From assembly GCA_035578175.1 (NCBI GenBank), contig JAQMRL010000003.1:84889969-84953968 (forward strand): a stretch of 64,000 nucleotides of DNA, given 5' to 3'. This document shows, one piece after another, positions 23,201 through 31,836 of the stretch. This DNA comes from Catonia carolina. Taxonomy: Eukaryota; Arthropoda; Insecta; Hemiptera; Achilidae. A model generated the notes under the pieces. The model saw nothing but the letters and a program-made list of their open reading frames with translations, made no database searches and was not told the DNA's origin. The translations under genes were made by a program, and so were the position numbers. Every line of letters starts with the position of its first letter. Position 1 is the first letter of the stretch.

Positions 23201-23958
23201 AAAACACCCCAGTGACACAGCTTAGTGGTAGTAAATACCAGTTTGTACCAGGTGACATTTCCCAGCATACAATAATCCTAACTTGGTTATTAAGTAGCTC
23301 AGTAGAGAAATACGAAAATATAACAAATTTACTAATATCGACAATATACGGTAACCTTGAAATTCTGCGAATACAGCACGAGACAGTAAAGCCTACAAAA
23401 ATGTGATGAAAATTATTACTGTAACAAACATACTTACAGTTCGATTCTACAATGATCTAGAATAAAAATCTTATACAAATAAAGCAGAAAAAAGGTAATA
23501 TCTTAAAACGACATTAAATAAATGTCACATTAACTGTACTACGGCACAATCCAGAACGTTTGTGTTAATAGTATTATAATCTGTGCATCATAGTATTATT
23601 AAAATCAAACTAAGTACAGCAAGAATTTACCTTAAAAAAGTAAAAATTTAGTATATTCCATAAAATACTTTGTAATTTACATCAGGTTTTTTATTTCACC
23701 AGCAAAGACACGATCAGGTTTCAATCATTTAAATCCGAAAATAATAATTATATTATACATAAAAACAAAATAATGTGACTAATTATAAAATACTTTTTTT
23801 TTGCTTACTTGACACCGGCATACAATATCAACATTAGCCGCTAGCATATCCACGACTTTTCCTTTTCCTTCATCTCCCCATTGAGCACCCAACACTACCG
23901 TAACTTTATTTTTGGTAATATTATTATTAACTTTTCCCGAAACCATGTTGTCATTCAT
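2100..23958 (-). CDS. ADSS: Adenylosuccinate synthetase, 5' part of the gene (4 exons; 3' end beyond left edge)
   Basis: The enzyme joins IMP and aspartate using GTP to give adenylosuccinate, the first committed step from IMP to AMP, in the cytosol. Four exons (23809-23958, 10355-10457, 8747-8877, 2100-2248) splice in phase to 177 complete codons. The protein starts with a short non-conserved leader of about 18 residues, then the [11 protein letters not shown] loop (Asp29 corresponds to the family's catalytic aspartate), NAGHT (His57, catalytic histidine), [25 protein letters not shown], and the IMP-binding GTTKKGIGP loop near residues 144-152. The family is usually about 430-460 residues, so roughly 60% is missing to the left; I searched 1-2099 by eye and found no further exon. 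All key residues visible are intact and there are no stops, so the gene looks functional. Introns of 13.3, 1.5 and 6.5 kb are filled with transposon debris. Confidence 0.96.
2356..2725 (-). repeat. Dispersed ~380-bp repeat, family B, copy 1
   Basis: Full-length copy of a family found at 9202, 9842, 29735, 43455/45291 and 63096. The consensus begins GGTCATCAGCCAAAAGGCTG, has GAACCTCTAGAGG, CTTCCTCACTGAGTGGAAAA, and ends near CCTGTCTGTTATGGG. It is probably a SINE: the start has a B-box-like GGTTTGAACC, but I see no clear A box. Confidence 0.75.
2750..4740. other. ADSS intron 3: promoter-like patches and repeat scraps
   Basis: Two TATAAAA boxes (about 3038 and 3574) are each followed about 30 bases later by initiator-like sequence (GAATCAGTCAGT; GTCAGTTCACTTCTGC lies further on), which suggests degraded LTR promoters, but I could not fix LTR ends. 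A 5' piece of family B lies at 3259-3352, an (AAT)n run at 3757-3782, and a degenerate tRNA-like SINE with GGGTTTGATTCCCTG near 4350-4475. Confidence 0.35.
4751..5551. mobile_element. PIF/Harbinger-type element, non-autonomous, TTA target duplication
   Basis: Ends are inverted: TGCTAGCAGTACACTAT at 4751 and its complement ending at 5551, matching over about 26 bases with GCCGAATG following. TTA flanks both ends (4748-4750 and 5552-5554), typical of Harbinger. Inside, the minus strand (5149-4990) reads [20 protein letters not shown] and [18 protein letters not shown], a MADF/Myb-like domain found in the DNA-binding partner protein of these transposons. No DDE transposase remains. Confidence 0.8.
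5205..5315. repeat. Short A/T-rich tandem repeat
   Basis: The unit AATAAATAAGTAAGTAATG recurs about every 36 bases, inside the Harbinger-type element. Confidence 0.8.
5560..6500. other. Gene-free AT-rich intron
   Basis: No open frame or recognisable repeat seen; ordinary ADSS intron 3 sequence. Confidence 0.6.
6505..7105 (+). mobile_element. LINE chimera: endonuclease N-terminus joined to 3' tail
   Basis: One frame, partly before the ATG at 6648, reads [19 protein letters not shown] then [13 protein letters not shown] and [14 protein letters not shown] to [12 protein letters not shown]. This is the apurinic-type endonuclease domain of RTE-like LINEs (usual SEIR/SETR motif altered to SKIR). 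It then runs straight into GKACAQKWA and a stop, the end of the LINE ORF, and an (ATT)n tail at 7076-7102. The whole reverse transcriptase is missing. Confidence 0.75.
7105..7225 (-). mobile_element. tRNA-derived SINE
   Basis: Minus strand: TGTAGTGGTCACCACTA (A-box region) and GGGTTCAAAACCTGG (B box), with CTTCTGCGCCAGGGTCC between. Related heads occur at 30140, 30435 and 60595. Confidence 0.65.
7250..7885. mobile_element. Foldback element with ~230-bp arms
   Basis: The arm at 7251-7480 is repeated inverted at 7640-7880: AAGCCTGTTTTTGGAATCG at the left end pairs with CGATTCCAAACACAGGCTT at the right end, and TTTTAGCGCATTGTTTACTT pairs with its near-complement. It looks like a long-TIR MITE. 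A family A fragment follows at 7955. Confidence 0.8.
7955..8351 (+). repeat. Family A repeat, 3' part, diverged
   Basis: Shares with copies at 14670, 16671 and 55470 the order GGTGCTTACCCTAACTTG, ACGAATAAACT, GGTCAGGGGGCCTGAAAA, ACATGAAAATAATACTTTCC and the end GGCAAGAGAAAGTAAAA. The oldest-looking copy. Confidence 0.75.
8747..8877 (-). CDS. ADSS: ADSS exon 3
   Basis: Acceptor TTTTAG, then completion of the split glycine and [20 protein letters not shown] through [15 protein letters not shown], ending on a codon boundary before GTAATT. The length (131 nt) restores the phase set by exon 2. Confidence 0.95.
9202..9590 (+). repeat. Family B repeat, copy
   Basis: Full-length: starts AGGTCAACAGCCGAAAGGCT and ends CACCTGTCTGTTATGGG. 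Lies only 250 bases before another full copy in the same direction. Confidence 0.8.
9842..10232 (+). repeat. Family B repeat, copy
   Basis: Full-length copy beginning CAGGTCATCAGCCAAAAGGC, with a small deletion after GAACACTTAGAGG. Together with 9202-9590 it forms a direct pair in ADSS intron 2. Confidence 0.8.
10355..10457 (-). CDS. ADSS: ADSS exon 2
   Basis: Phase 0 start after a TTTTCAG acceptor; encodes [20 protein letters not shown] and continues to KSLI, ending one base into a glycine codon before GTAAG. NAGHT contains the catalytic histidine. A fragment of the family A repeat begins about 13 bases upstream of the exon and supplies the T-run next to the acceptor. Confidence 0.96.
10467..10530 (+). 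repeat. Family A repeat, 5' fragment next to ADSS exon 2
   Basis: AAAAAATCTGGTGTAAAACA, then CGTTCTCTTGCCAATGCAAA: the first ~60 bases of family A. It begins about 13 bases beyond the exon 2 boundary, in the polypyrimidine tract (minus strand) of the intron 1 acceptor. Confidence 0.8.
10536..10787 (-). other. Unrecognised open frame in ADSS intron 1
   Basis: Eighty-four codons are open between a TGA and a TAA, reading [20 protein letters not shown] then [19 protein letters not shown] and [16 protein letters not shown]. The composition looks protein-like in an AT-rich intron. No ATG at the start. I do not recognise it; a transposon fragment is most likely. Confidence 0.25.
11200..11478. other. 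GC-richer unexplained segment
   Basis: A ~280-base patch of higher GC between AT-rich intron and the RTE insertion. Its minus strand has an open frame ([20 protein letters not shown] then [13 protein letters not shown]) that looks coding-like but is unrecognised. Probably part of an older retroelement. Confidence 0.3.
11491..12149 (-). mobile_element. RTE-like LINE, 5'-truncated insertion with 12-bp target duplication
   Basis: The minus-strand frame reads [78 protein letters not shown] and [13 protein letters not shown] then stop: the C-terminal third of an endonuclease-reverse transcriptase polyprotein, uninterrupted. It ends in an AAGAAGAAGAAG tail. AATGGTTGTCGT occurs on both sides (11479-11490 and 12150-12161), marking a dead-on-arrival retrotransposition. 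A matching fragment sits at 21708-22371. Confidence 0.92.
12215..12507 (+). pseudogene. LINE ORF C-terminal tail
   Basis: The frame ending at 12507 reads [20 protein letters not shown] and [20 protein letters not shown], finishing in a basic stretch and stop; an A-run follows at 12518. The basic tail resembles the one at 1680-1769. It lies just beyond the target duplication of the RTE insertion, which may have landed in this older element. Confidence 0.45.
12570..13205. other. Gene-free AT-rich intron
   Basis: No convincing gene or recognisable repeat; short open frames are AT-rich and not protein-like. Confidence 0.5.
13215..13860 (+). mobile_element. Jockey-like LINE, reverse transcriptase C-terminus, decayed
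   Basis: Frames read [75 protein letters not shown] and [19 protein letters not shown]. This order is typical of Jockey-clade LINEs after the catalytic domain. Several frameshifts and stops make it dead. Confidence 0.85.
13861..14669. other. Gene-free intron
   Basis: AT-rich with no recognisable feature. Confidence 0.5.
14670..15613 (+). repeat. Family A repeat, full-length copy (~0.95 kb)
   Basis: Starts AATCTGGTGTGAAACACTCA and ACTTTCTCTTGCC, and ends GGCAAGAGAAAGTAAAAA, so the 13-base ACTTTCTCTTGCC is a terminal inverted repeat preceded by about 25 conserved bases. A (CA)n run sits at 15451-15471, and GGGTTCAGGGGGTCTGAAAA near the end. No protein coding seen. Probably a non-autonomous DNA element. 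Confidence 0.8.
16470..16637 (+). mobile_element. tRNA-derived SINE, family C
   Basis: TTAGTTGTAGTAGTGCTCGC, CTCTCATCATGCGCTCTTGG and the B box GGTTCGAATCTC are followed by CTTCACCACCTGCATTAGCA, AGAACAGTCGG and an A-run. Sense-strand counterpart of the copies at 490-730 and 56728-56900. Confidence 0.75.
16671..18577 (+). repeat. Family A repeat, split by a Tc1-type element
   Basis: The 5' part (16671-17338) and 3' part (18293-18577) join exactly as in the copy at 14670: ACGAATAAAC | TACTACTTCCGG. The (CA)n tract has become CACACGCGCGCGCGCACA. Confidence 0.88.
17339..18292 (-). mobile_element. Tc1/mariner-superfamily element, internally deleted
   Basis: Ends are inverted: GGGTGATTCAAAAA then AGCGCCGGTTTT on both sides; TA is duplicated (17337-17338, 18293-18294). 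The minus-strand transposase starts at 18125: [36 protein letters not shown], a helix-turn-helix part, [17 protein letters not shown] and [16 protein letters not shown], then jumps to [14 protein letters not shown] and [20 protein letters not shown] near the C-terminus. The region with the first two catalytic acidic residues is deleted, apparently at a GCACGAG/GCTGCACGAG microhomology, and there is a stop after MKKFF. Non-autonomous. Confidence 0.9.
18580..20082. other. ADSS intron 1: SINE scraps
   Basis: Degenerate tRNA-derived SINE pieces lie near 18955-19095 and 19535-19620 (GACCCCTGGCATAGAAGCC-like). A LINE-tail scrap ([18 protein letters not shown]) lies near 19285-19350. The rest is AT-rich without features. 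Confidence 0.4.
20096..20426 (+). mobile_element. Short RTE-derived retroposon (5' region joined to 3' tail), 13-bp target duplication
   Basis: About 331 GC-rich bases start CCTCCTGGGGAGTACAAGAC and end in an AAGAAGAAGAAG tail like the RTE copies at 11491 and 21708. AGTTGCGTGCGTC is duplicated at 20083-20095 and 20427-20439. There is no reverse transcriptase. It looks like an internally deleted LINE or a LINE-dependent SINE. Confidence 0.75.
20797..21680. mobile_element. PIF/Harbinger element remnant with two divergent ORF fragments
   Basis: Degenerate inverted ends (TTTTAAGGCCAGACAGCCAC; right-end complement TTTTATGTCGGATGGCCGC, both leading to GAGTT-AG). Plus strand 21106-21222: [20 protein letters not shown], a truncated MADF/Myb-like protein ending in TAG. 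Minus strand 21613-21246: [39 protein letters not shown] and [17 protein letters not shown], the N-terminal region of a HARBI1-like transposase with a frameshift and a stop. Divergent MADF and DDE genes are the family's normal layout; the catalytic domain is gone. Confidence 0.8.
21708..22371 (+). mobile_element. RTE-like LINE, 5'-truncated insertion with foldback 5' end
   Basis: From 21805 the frame reads [76 protein letters not shown] and MIANIRNG then stop. The tail is CAAGAAGAAGAGA. ATCTTTTGTTGT is duplicated at 21696-21707 and 22372-22383. The first ~20 bases (CCATTCCTCATTTATAATAT) are the inverted complement of 21793-21813, leaving a hairpin at the 5' junction. Confidence 0.9.
22384..23800. 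other. Gene-free ADSS intron 1
   Basis: AT-rich; no convincing open frame or repeat recognised. Confidence 0.5.
23809..23958 (-). CDS. ADSS: ADSS exon 1 (start codon)
   Basis: Fifty codons beginning at the first in-frame ATG (23958); an in-frame TAA lies about 10 codons upstream. Encodes [18 protein letters not shown] and ends DIVCRCQ on a codon boundary, followed by a GTAAGC donor (23803-23808). The leader before VTVVLG is Asn/Lys-rich and not conserved in the family. Confidence 0.96.
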
Positions 23959-24950
23959 TATGAGATAAGTACATACAATTTAATAAATAATTTAATTAAC
24001 AAAATAAATAAAACGGACTAAATTAGTGCTAAACGAAGCAGTAAGACACTACAGTCTCCCTGGACAGGTTAACCAGGGAGAATGCTTCTCTTTTCATCAA
24101 GTGTGCAATCTTACAGTGGCGCTCAGACATCAAGTTTTCGCACGATGAACTAAACTTTATCTCGCGTCTCTTTGCCTCCAAAAATGAATTAAATTCTAAC
24201 CTAAGAATTTAACCAACCATTTTATAAACGATTAATTATATTTTTAGTACATTTAATTAAATACAGCTTTTCAGTTCATAATTAACAGCATTTTAATTTC
24301 ATTTAAAAACACTAATATCCTTAAAACGACGTTAATATTTTTACTAAAATAATTTAATTATACTTATTTCTGTTGAGCACATGTTTCCCTTACCCTACTT
24401 CATGTATAAAATAGAACACAAAAACTATATATCATGAAATAAATTATATTCATAAACATGAAAGACATTTTGGTATATTTTTATTTAGGTTGGCAATTAA
24501 CACAATGAAGTTTTATAGAGAAAGGACAATTCAATAGTATTTTATGTACGGTATTTAAAAGTTAATATGGATGATTTAATTATCTTACATACATAACATT
24601 TTTGAAAAGATTTAGGACCTTTTCTAGAAGTGATAATTATTATGATTAATAATATCACACTATTTTTGATGTCACTGATGGATTCCTTCTGTAATCCTAT
24701 TTACAATTTTGATCGATTAATAAAGTACATCATAAATGAATACTGTACTAATCAACTAGAACATTTTTAAACACTGCAATCTATCTTAACTTTAGTGCTT
24801 GTGAGTATACTAGTTACCATACAACTTAACTGTTATTATTTTGCTTCACAACAGACAACAATCTGTTGATAAAACAGTATTGTTAGAATGTATAAAATTT
24901 CTTTGTGCTAGTCCTGTCAGTCTGCCATTTGTTTGCAAGCATTCATAGTC
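23959..24950. other. Upstream region of ADSS, no gene seen
   Basis: The first ~150 bases upstream of the ADSS start are less AT-rich and should hold its 5' UTR and promoter; I see no clear TATA box. From 24200 to 24950 the DNA is AT-rich without recognisable repeats or open frames. Confidence 0.5.
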
Positions 24951-24954
24951 CCTA

Positions 24955-25240
24955 ATGTGTGTACTTTGCAATCTGTTCAGTTCAGAGCAATAAGAAACTC
25001 CATGACCCAATGAGATAAGGATGATGTGTGACGTGTAAATTAGGTGTAGTCTTGTACAGACCCAGGTCAACCATTCCTGAGAGAGTATAGTTAATTGAAC
25101 CCCAACCATCAAAGTACACTGGTAACCGCTGTCTAGTGTTTAATTCTGTATAAAAGTAACTACCTTTACTAGGATTTGAACGAGGAACCTTCATCTCCGA
25201 AAATCAGCTGACTTTACCTCTAGACCAACCTGGTTGGTTG
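24955..25240 (-). mobile_element. tRNA-derived SINE, family D
   Basis: Minus strand: AACCAGGTTGGTCTAGAGGT (A-box region) and a GGTTCAAATCCTAG-like B box, then AGTAACTACTTTTATACAG and TACACTGGTAACC... Sense copies at 27655-27960 and 58410-58660. Confidence 0.75.
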
Positions 25241-25639
25241 CAGGCATTCATAGTGACCCATAGTTTAATTTTTATAGCAAAATTGTCACATTTTTTATCT
25301 AGGGGGGGGGATCTTTAGGTGAGGTAAATTACAGAAAATATCCAAATACTACTAGAATTTTTTTTGCATCCAGGAGACTCCAAAAGGGAGTATAAGACAT
25401 GTCAAGATAAAACTGAAAAATTTATCACTTACTACCAAAAATTTTTTTCTGCTACTGCTTACTTCAGTAGGCTTGTCATGAACACCTTTGTATCAAATAG
25501 CACACAAAATTAAAAAGTTAAACACAATGATAAATTCATCACTTACCAATAATTTGTTACCGCTACTGCTTAATTCAGTAGGCTTGTCATGAACCCATTT
25601 GTATCAAATAGTACACAATATTTGTTTAACTAGAAGTTA

Positions 25640-26065
25640 AAAACTTTTCAACCAAAAACTATTTAGATAGGAATTCGTGCACACTGTAAAATGTTTCATC
25701 AACCAAGTATTGTTTTAGCTTTTTTTTTAAATGACTTAAATTGTCACAACTTTTTAAACCTTGTGGCAGTTTATTGATATATTTTCTACCTGCATAAGTT
25801 GGTTTATGTTCAAACAATTTAGTGTTGTGATTAGCAACATAATAATCGATTCTGTTTCTTGTGGTGGTTGTAAACATCTAAATTCTGTAAAAAGGTAATT
25901 TGCTTTACGTACATTATCACTTGAAAAATGTACAAAGAAGGAACTGTGAGCAATTGCAGCTCTTTAAATAGTGATCTGCATGAGGTAAAGTGGTTGACTC
26001 CCATCATACACCTGACAGCTTTTTTCTGTATTTTAAAAAATGACAGTCTGATGTTTGCCAATCAG
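25640..26065 (-). mobile_element. CR1/L2-like LINE, ORF C-terminus, one frameshift
   Basis: From 26061: FFKIQKKAVRCMMGVNHFTS and LFKELQLLTVPSLYIFQVIM. After a frameshift near 25860: RIDYYVANHNTKLFEHKPTY, GRKYINKLPQGLKS and LKKKLKQYLVDETFYSVHEF. This is the post-catalytic tail of a CR1/L2/Jockey-group reverse transcriptase. Confidence 0.8.
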
Positions 26066-26204
26066 TACAATTCCATTGGAAACTTGTTGTAAATACCAGT
26101 GTCATATTTTAAATAAGAACCATTCTGTAATGGAGTAAAATCAACATTATTCATGAACGTTAATAATTGTAACAGAAACTAAAATACAAACATTTTCTTA
26201 CTTT

Positions 26205-26646
26205 TCTACATATTATCTAAACATTTGTTAAGTTGTAGCACTAGCTTTTGGATCCATTTATCAAAGAAATCTGGTGCCTGACCATTACACCAGTTAGGAA
26301 CAATTACTTTCAACATGACATCAATTTCCAATCGCTTTCTGCCAAGGAATTCTTTAAGTTTTGGAAAAAGATGAAAGTCTGTTGATGGTGCTAAGTTAAG
26401 AGTTGTATGGTGGATGTCCAGTAATTCTCAATGAAAATTGTCCAGTTGCGTGTTTGTCCTCGCCGCAACGTGAAGGAGAATGACACTGCCAGAAAGCAGT
26501 CCCCACCAGCAGTTTTGAATGGCATGTCTAACCTTTAATAAGGTTTCTTGGTGGAAAGTGCTGACATGTTGAAAGAAACTTTTACTAACTGGTTCAACAA
26601 TCGGGTGGCAGAGTTCTTTGATGAGGGTATCCAAAAGCTGGTGCAT
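26205..26646 (-). mobile_element. Mariner transposase C-terminal remnant
   Basis: Reads FHQETLLKVRHAIQNCWWGL, SGSVILLHVAARTNTQLDNF, stop, then NLAPSTDFHLFPKLKEFLG and APDFFDKWIQKLVLQLNKCL. This matches the end of mariner transposases; the usual HDNARPH and SPDLAP.D motifs are eroded (the HD aspartate is Val, and SPDLAPSD has become LAPSTD). No TIR seen. Dead. Confidence 0.75.
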
Positions 26647-27650
26647 TGACTTAACAAAATATTTATATAATAATGATTACTACACAGAAAAGAAAAAAAT
26701 GTTCATATTTTAGTTTCTGATACAATTCACATTCATAAAGTTTTTCTTACTCCATTACAAAACAATTCTTACTTTAAAAAAATGACGTTCGTACCATACA
26801 CAGTGTTTCGATATGAACACTCAACACTTTTTCAAAATTCAATTATAATGAAAGAATACTTCATACACACAATTCATTTGAATTAATTAATTTAATAATG
26901 ATCCATCATTTAATCAGTTTACAGCTGTTTTAGTGTGCACCGTCTACATCAATAAACAATAATATTAGTGTTAATAAATGGAAGAAGATTAGTTAATCAA
27001 CTAAATATAATTATGATAAGGCAGTCATATTTTGTCTGTTGGATTTTTTAAATAGGTTACAAGGCGTTTCAAAATATTGTTGCTTACTATTAATAAATAT
27101 TTTTACTGTATCAGTTATAACTGCTCTTCTAAAATGAATGTTTTTAAAATGTACTTAAGTTTTTAAATGTCCTCAATTTCCTCCACATTTTGCATAAAAT
27201 CCCTTTCCTTTAAGGGGAACCCATATTCTTATATTACCCCATGTTTAACATTTATACCTTCTTCTCAAGAACCATAAATCACAGTTAATTTTTTTACATA
27301 ATTTAAGTGAGTGAATTTCCACCAGTAGAAAAATAAACTTTTCTTGGACAAAATAAAAAAATGGCTTCTTTCAGGACCTTCAAATAGTAAAAAACAATTT
27401 TTTTTCATTGAATTTTGTTATTATTTAAATCGGCAAACTTAAAAAATTCATATAAAGTTACAAATATTTTTTGAGAAACATACAATTAAAAAGGATGAGC
27501 GATTATAAATAAAAATAATGTAAAAGAGTTACTTAGTACCTAAAAATAATGCCCAGCACAGTAAGAGGGGTTATCTGGATCCTCGTCATTTTCCAATTGA
27601 TATTTCCATCTCTTTCTTGACAGTCCATTTTTGCCATACCATTTTTTCGT
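26647..27650. other. Gene-free intergenic DNA
   Basis: AT-rich, nothing recognised. Confidence 0.5.
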
Positions 27651-27654
27651 TAAT

Positions 27655-27960
27655 CCACCGGGTTGGTCTAGAGGTAAAGTCGTCACCAAAATCAGCTGAT
27701 TTTCGAAGACGAAGGTTCCTGGTTCAAATCCTAGTAAAGGTAGTTACTTATATAAGGATTTGAATGCTAGACAGTGGTTACCGGTGTACTTTAATGGTAG
27801 GGGTACAATTAACCATACTCTCTTAGGAATGGTCGGCCTGAGCCTGTACAAGACTACATCTCATTTACATGTCATACATTTCATCCTCATCTCATTGGGT
27901 CATGGGGTTGCTTATTGTTCTAAATTGAACAGATTGTAACAAATGCTCGTTGGGAATTTT
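27655..27960 (+). mobile_element. tRNA-derived SINE, family D
   Basis: CCGGGTTGGTCTAGAGGTAA (A box region), GGTTCAAATCCTAGTAAAGG (B box), then a ~200-base body ending near TTGCTTATTGTTCTAAATTG. Best preserved of three copies. Confidence 0.8.
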
Positions 27961-28059
27961 TTTATTTTTTTGTAATCTGAAACAGCTTGATCACATTTGC
28001 GGATCCATTCCAAATTTCATGGCAAGTAGAATATTCTTGCCAGGATTGATGCCAATCTT

Positions 28060-28390
28060 CTCCTGAAGCCGTATATTTTATATTGGTGGGTAACTGTGCT
28101 TTTGTGAATTTTTTTAAGATTGTGATCTTGATAAGCATTTCAGTGAAAAAGTGTATACAATTAGGAGTTATAGAAAATTAATAAACCCACAACTTTTATG
28201 TCAAATGTTTTTTCTACCGAGTGTAGTTTAGAGCCAATTACTGATTTTCCGTATTTTTATGTCCAACAAAAGTTGATTTTCATTTAGCATCATTTACTCA
28301 CGATTAAACACAGTTTATAGGTTTCATCATTTACATTGGTAAAAGAAAGTTGTCCGATTGTTTCACACAAGATTTTGTTTAAGATTTATG
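28060..28390 (-). repeat. Family A repeat, 5' part, inverted
   Basis: Complement of 28330-28385 reads ATCTTGTGTGAAACAATCGG, ACAACTTTCTTTTACCAATG, the diverged family A start. GCCGTAT and AGTTGATTTTCATT pieces follow in order. Confidence 0.6.
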
Positions 28391-28954
28391 TATTTCTTTC
28401 TAATTAAACTTAGCAGAGCTTTTTTTCCAATAAAAAAAGTAAATTAAATAAATTTATGCAATTTGTTCTAATGGATATTAACAAAATCTAATTAACACTT
28501 TACTGTCAAAATAAATGTTATAAAATTTTGCAAAGAACAAGTATAAATTAAATTTTTCAATACCCTGTAAAATACAATACATGCAAATAATCAGCAATAA
28601 AAGTAAGCCTAATAAAAATCATCATTGAGTTAAAAAAAATGCCACTTGTCAAACTTATTAAAAACAGGCCCATGGCACAACATGAAGGAGTGCTCATTTA
28701 ACATGCTTGCGGTAAGTGTATTGTTTAGTTAGATAAGTGGTTTTTAAGTTTATATACCCTGTAATACATGTTGAGTCACATGCACTATCTTCAGTTTAAT
28801 TAATGTAGATGATTATAAAGTGATAATTTTTTTAACTTACAAAACGATTATGCGTCAGTAAAACACTTTCATTTTTTGTTCCTTCATTTTGTACTGTTAC
28901 TTTACCAATCAATTTTAAATTTTCTATACTAAATTGTAAATGTAATGGCTAAAC

Positions 28955-29370
28955 AAAATATTTTGCGGTTCCAAGCTCCATGTAGTTGCGTGGTGAAGGG
29001 TACGGGTGAGGTATAATGAATGAGTGATGCATGCTGGGAGAACGATTGTTGTATTACTCTGATACAAAACATTCGTTTTCAAAATTTCCGTATTTAACAT
29101 ATTTGTTTGTATCTATTACATTTATTTATTTACATATTTTAATATAAATTCGTAAGTTAAAAATTATGAATCCGACCAAGTTAATAACCCGGTAGGTATT
29201 TGTTAAATTAATGCGCCGGATGATAAAAATATTTTTTAGTCTAGTTAGTACACGCTAGCACTACAATTGCATCAGCCGTGAAACACTACTAACTCATTCA
29301 TTCTCCCAATAGTATAACAACGCAACACATTCCTTCCAACTACACGGAGCTGGGACTCAAGCAATATCTT
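28955..29370. mobile_element. Possible TIR element, diverged
   Basis: CAAGCTCCATGTAGTTGCGT at the left is matched inverted by ACTACACGGAGCTGGGACT at the right. TGAATGAGTGATGCATGCTG and GGGAGAA near the left also have inverted partners. Bounds uncertain. Confidence 0.4.
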
Positions 29371-29734
29371 AACTAGGTATAATCCAATTTTTAATTTATA
29401 TACAGTACTAAGATTTCCACCAAGGTCATATTTAAAAGTTTTAAACTCAAGTAAGTTGATCAAAATCATAGTTGATGGTCTAGTAACAATATTCCAGTTC
29501 TTATTTTTCTTATTAGCAAGCTTTACAACATTGTAGTAATCTTTATTTTGCTGAAAACAGTTACAATTGATTGATGGAACATTTTACAGCATACAAGAAT
29601 TTTCTAAAAATAGGTTTATTGTTTTAAAATTAAATTTCTAACAAAACGCTGAGGTAAATTGTGTAGTATTTGGTAAAAATTATTATGACACTCATAAAGC
29701 AACTAGTAGTAAAAATGAATTTAACGTGTTGTTA

Positions 29735-30100
29735 TTTAGGTTATCAGCTGAAAGGGTGGTTTGAACCTCATTACTAAGTAAAACAAGGAGTGAAGTAGTA
29801 TACCATTGCCTTTCTCACTGAGTGGAAAAATAAGCTTATCAGCATGCTTGGCTCTCTGAAAAGCATCTACTTTCCACGCTGCAAATGACATCTTCACTTC
29901 ATTCACCACAGGGTCTGATTGTATGATGAATTCATTACTCTAAGAGGAGATAACTCGGACTAGTGTCTTTTACACCTCTATCTCTACCTTTTTTTAAATG
30001 TTCCAGTCATATGACCATGTGAAAGGAAACAACTACTTTTTGTACCCCTGGAGCAGATAGTGCTAATAATTACACACTACCTGTCTGTTATGGGGAAAGA
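29735..30100 (+). repeat. Family B repeat, copy
   Basis: GTTATCAGCTGAAAGGGTGG to CACACTACCTGTCTGTTATG, with small internal deletions. A tRNA-like SINE follows immediately. Confidence 0.75.
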
Positions 30101-30139
30101 ATTTAACAAACTGTTAATTATTAGGCTTCTCAGTTTTTA

Positions 30140-30300
30140 GGGCCAGCCTGTGGTAATGATCAGCACAACTGGCTTCTACACCAGGGTCCCTCGTTCTATT
30201 CCTTGGTCAGGTTGACATTTTTTCAACTCTCATTTTCGTTTATCACACTTCATCATCTCTCCATCAGCAGTGATGTGCAAAACAATCGGATGTAAAATAA
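30140..30300 (+). mobile_element. tRNA-derived SINE
   Basis: GTGGTAATGATCAGCACAAC, CTGGCTTCTACACCAGGGTC and TCGTTCTATTCCTTGGTCAG precede CATCATCTCTCCATCAGCAG and an A-run, the same head-tail order as other SINEs here. Confidence 0.65.
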
Positions 30301-30434
30301 AAAAAAAAACAAAAATTAGTTTTTATCTTACGAGTAGTCCTTTTCTAGTCTCTTGGATGCAGATGAAAAATTGCTTGTTATTAGCGACTACGAGGGTATT
30401 GCATCAAGAACAGTGGGTTTTGGCTTGTGAAAAT

Positions 30435-30515
30435 TTCCTGACCCTGGCTGGGAATTGAACCTCGGTCCTTCGCGTGGTAGGCTAGCACGCTAACCACTAT
30501 GCTACTGAGGTGGCC
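30435..30515 (-). mobile_element. tRNA-derived SINE head
   Basis: Minus strand reads CATAGTGGTTAGCGTGCTAG and GAGGTTCAATTCCCAGCCAG, clear A- and B-box analogues of a tRNA, but the flanking stems do not form an acceptor stem. Confidence 0.65.
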
Positions 30516-30607
30516 ACAAATATTTTTATTATGTTCATTATAAACATAATCATTTTTATAAAGTATTGAAGAACTAGATTCATGATAGATAAATTTCCAA
30601 AAGATCA

Positions 30608-31425
30608 CAACACAAAAATTTGGTGTGAAACACTACAAGACGTTCTCTTGCCAATGTAAATCATGTAAAAGATAACCTTATTTTAATCAAGAGTGAATGA
30701 CATATAATGAAAATCAACCTCTGTAGGACTTAAAAATATATAAAATCACTAATGGCGATATCACACAGCTATGGAAAAAATTATTCTAATAAAAGTTGTA
30801 AACTTTTAAATTTTTTATAGTTGTAATTACATACTTTATTCTTGTCAATTGGATAGGCAGAAATCTTAAAAAATTCTGTTTTTACAGATTTTTATGAGAA
30901 AATTATTAATTGATGCTAAACTAAGCGTTGTAGAAAAAAAATGTCAGAAATAAAAGTTGTAGGTTTTTAATTTTCTACAACTTACGAAATTACATGCACT
31001 TTTGCCCTAAATTACAAATTAAGGCCGTACACAATTTAAAAAAAAATTTTACAAGAGCACAGCCTCCCTTAAAATTTCATCAGTCATGGTGCTCGCTTTA
31101 CCTTGTAGGGAATAAACAAAGTGTCAATGAGACAATTAAAAAAGAAGTAATAAAAGCCGTTTTTAAGAAAATTGAGTAAATAAATTATTACTTCCAGCTG
31201 ACCAATTTTGATGAAATTGTTTGAGTTGGTTCCCGTAATGGTACCTAACTTAAGTTGCAAGTTCCAACTCTGTACAATATTCCTCTCGAGATATTTTGTT
31301 CACACACAGGCAAATCACAAAAAACAAGATTTTTTTGATTTCTGGTGAAAATTCAATTTAGAAAAATCTACATGAAAACAATCCTTTTATTCCCTATTTA
31401 TTCTCATAGGGCAAGAGAAAGTAAT
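30608..31425 (+). repeat. Family A repeat, diverged copy
   Basis: Begins AAAATTTGGTGTGAAACACT and GTTCTCTTGCCAATGTAAAT, and ends GGGCAAGAGAAAGTAATAAA. The internal order matches the copy at 14670 with many substitutions; the (CA)n tract is only about 8 bases. Confidence 0.8.
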
Positions 31426-31836
31426 AAATGAGATTAACAAAAATATAATATTAATGTTTTTACACACTATTCTGAAGAAAATGGATGGAACTGATGAACC
31501 TGGTTTCTGAATAATCACCTTTATAAGGCCATCATTATTCTTAATACATCAATGTTAACTAATCAGCATGAAGTAGAGAGCTTCAAGGTCAATGATAATA
31601 ATTCAACCTTCACCCTTTTTACCTTATCACAGTTTTTTATGAGGATATAATATGTTTAACTAATTTCAGTATGATAGGAAGAAAATGAATTATAGGTACA
31701 CACACAGTTACTTTACACAGGGATCATCAACAATATATGCAGTGACAAGCCCCGTCCTCTGACGTCACTGGTCACCAGCAACAGCCGATGCACAATACGT
31801 ACCGTTTGGGTCTTTGATGTTTACTAATCTTTAATA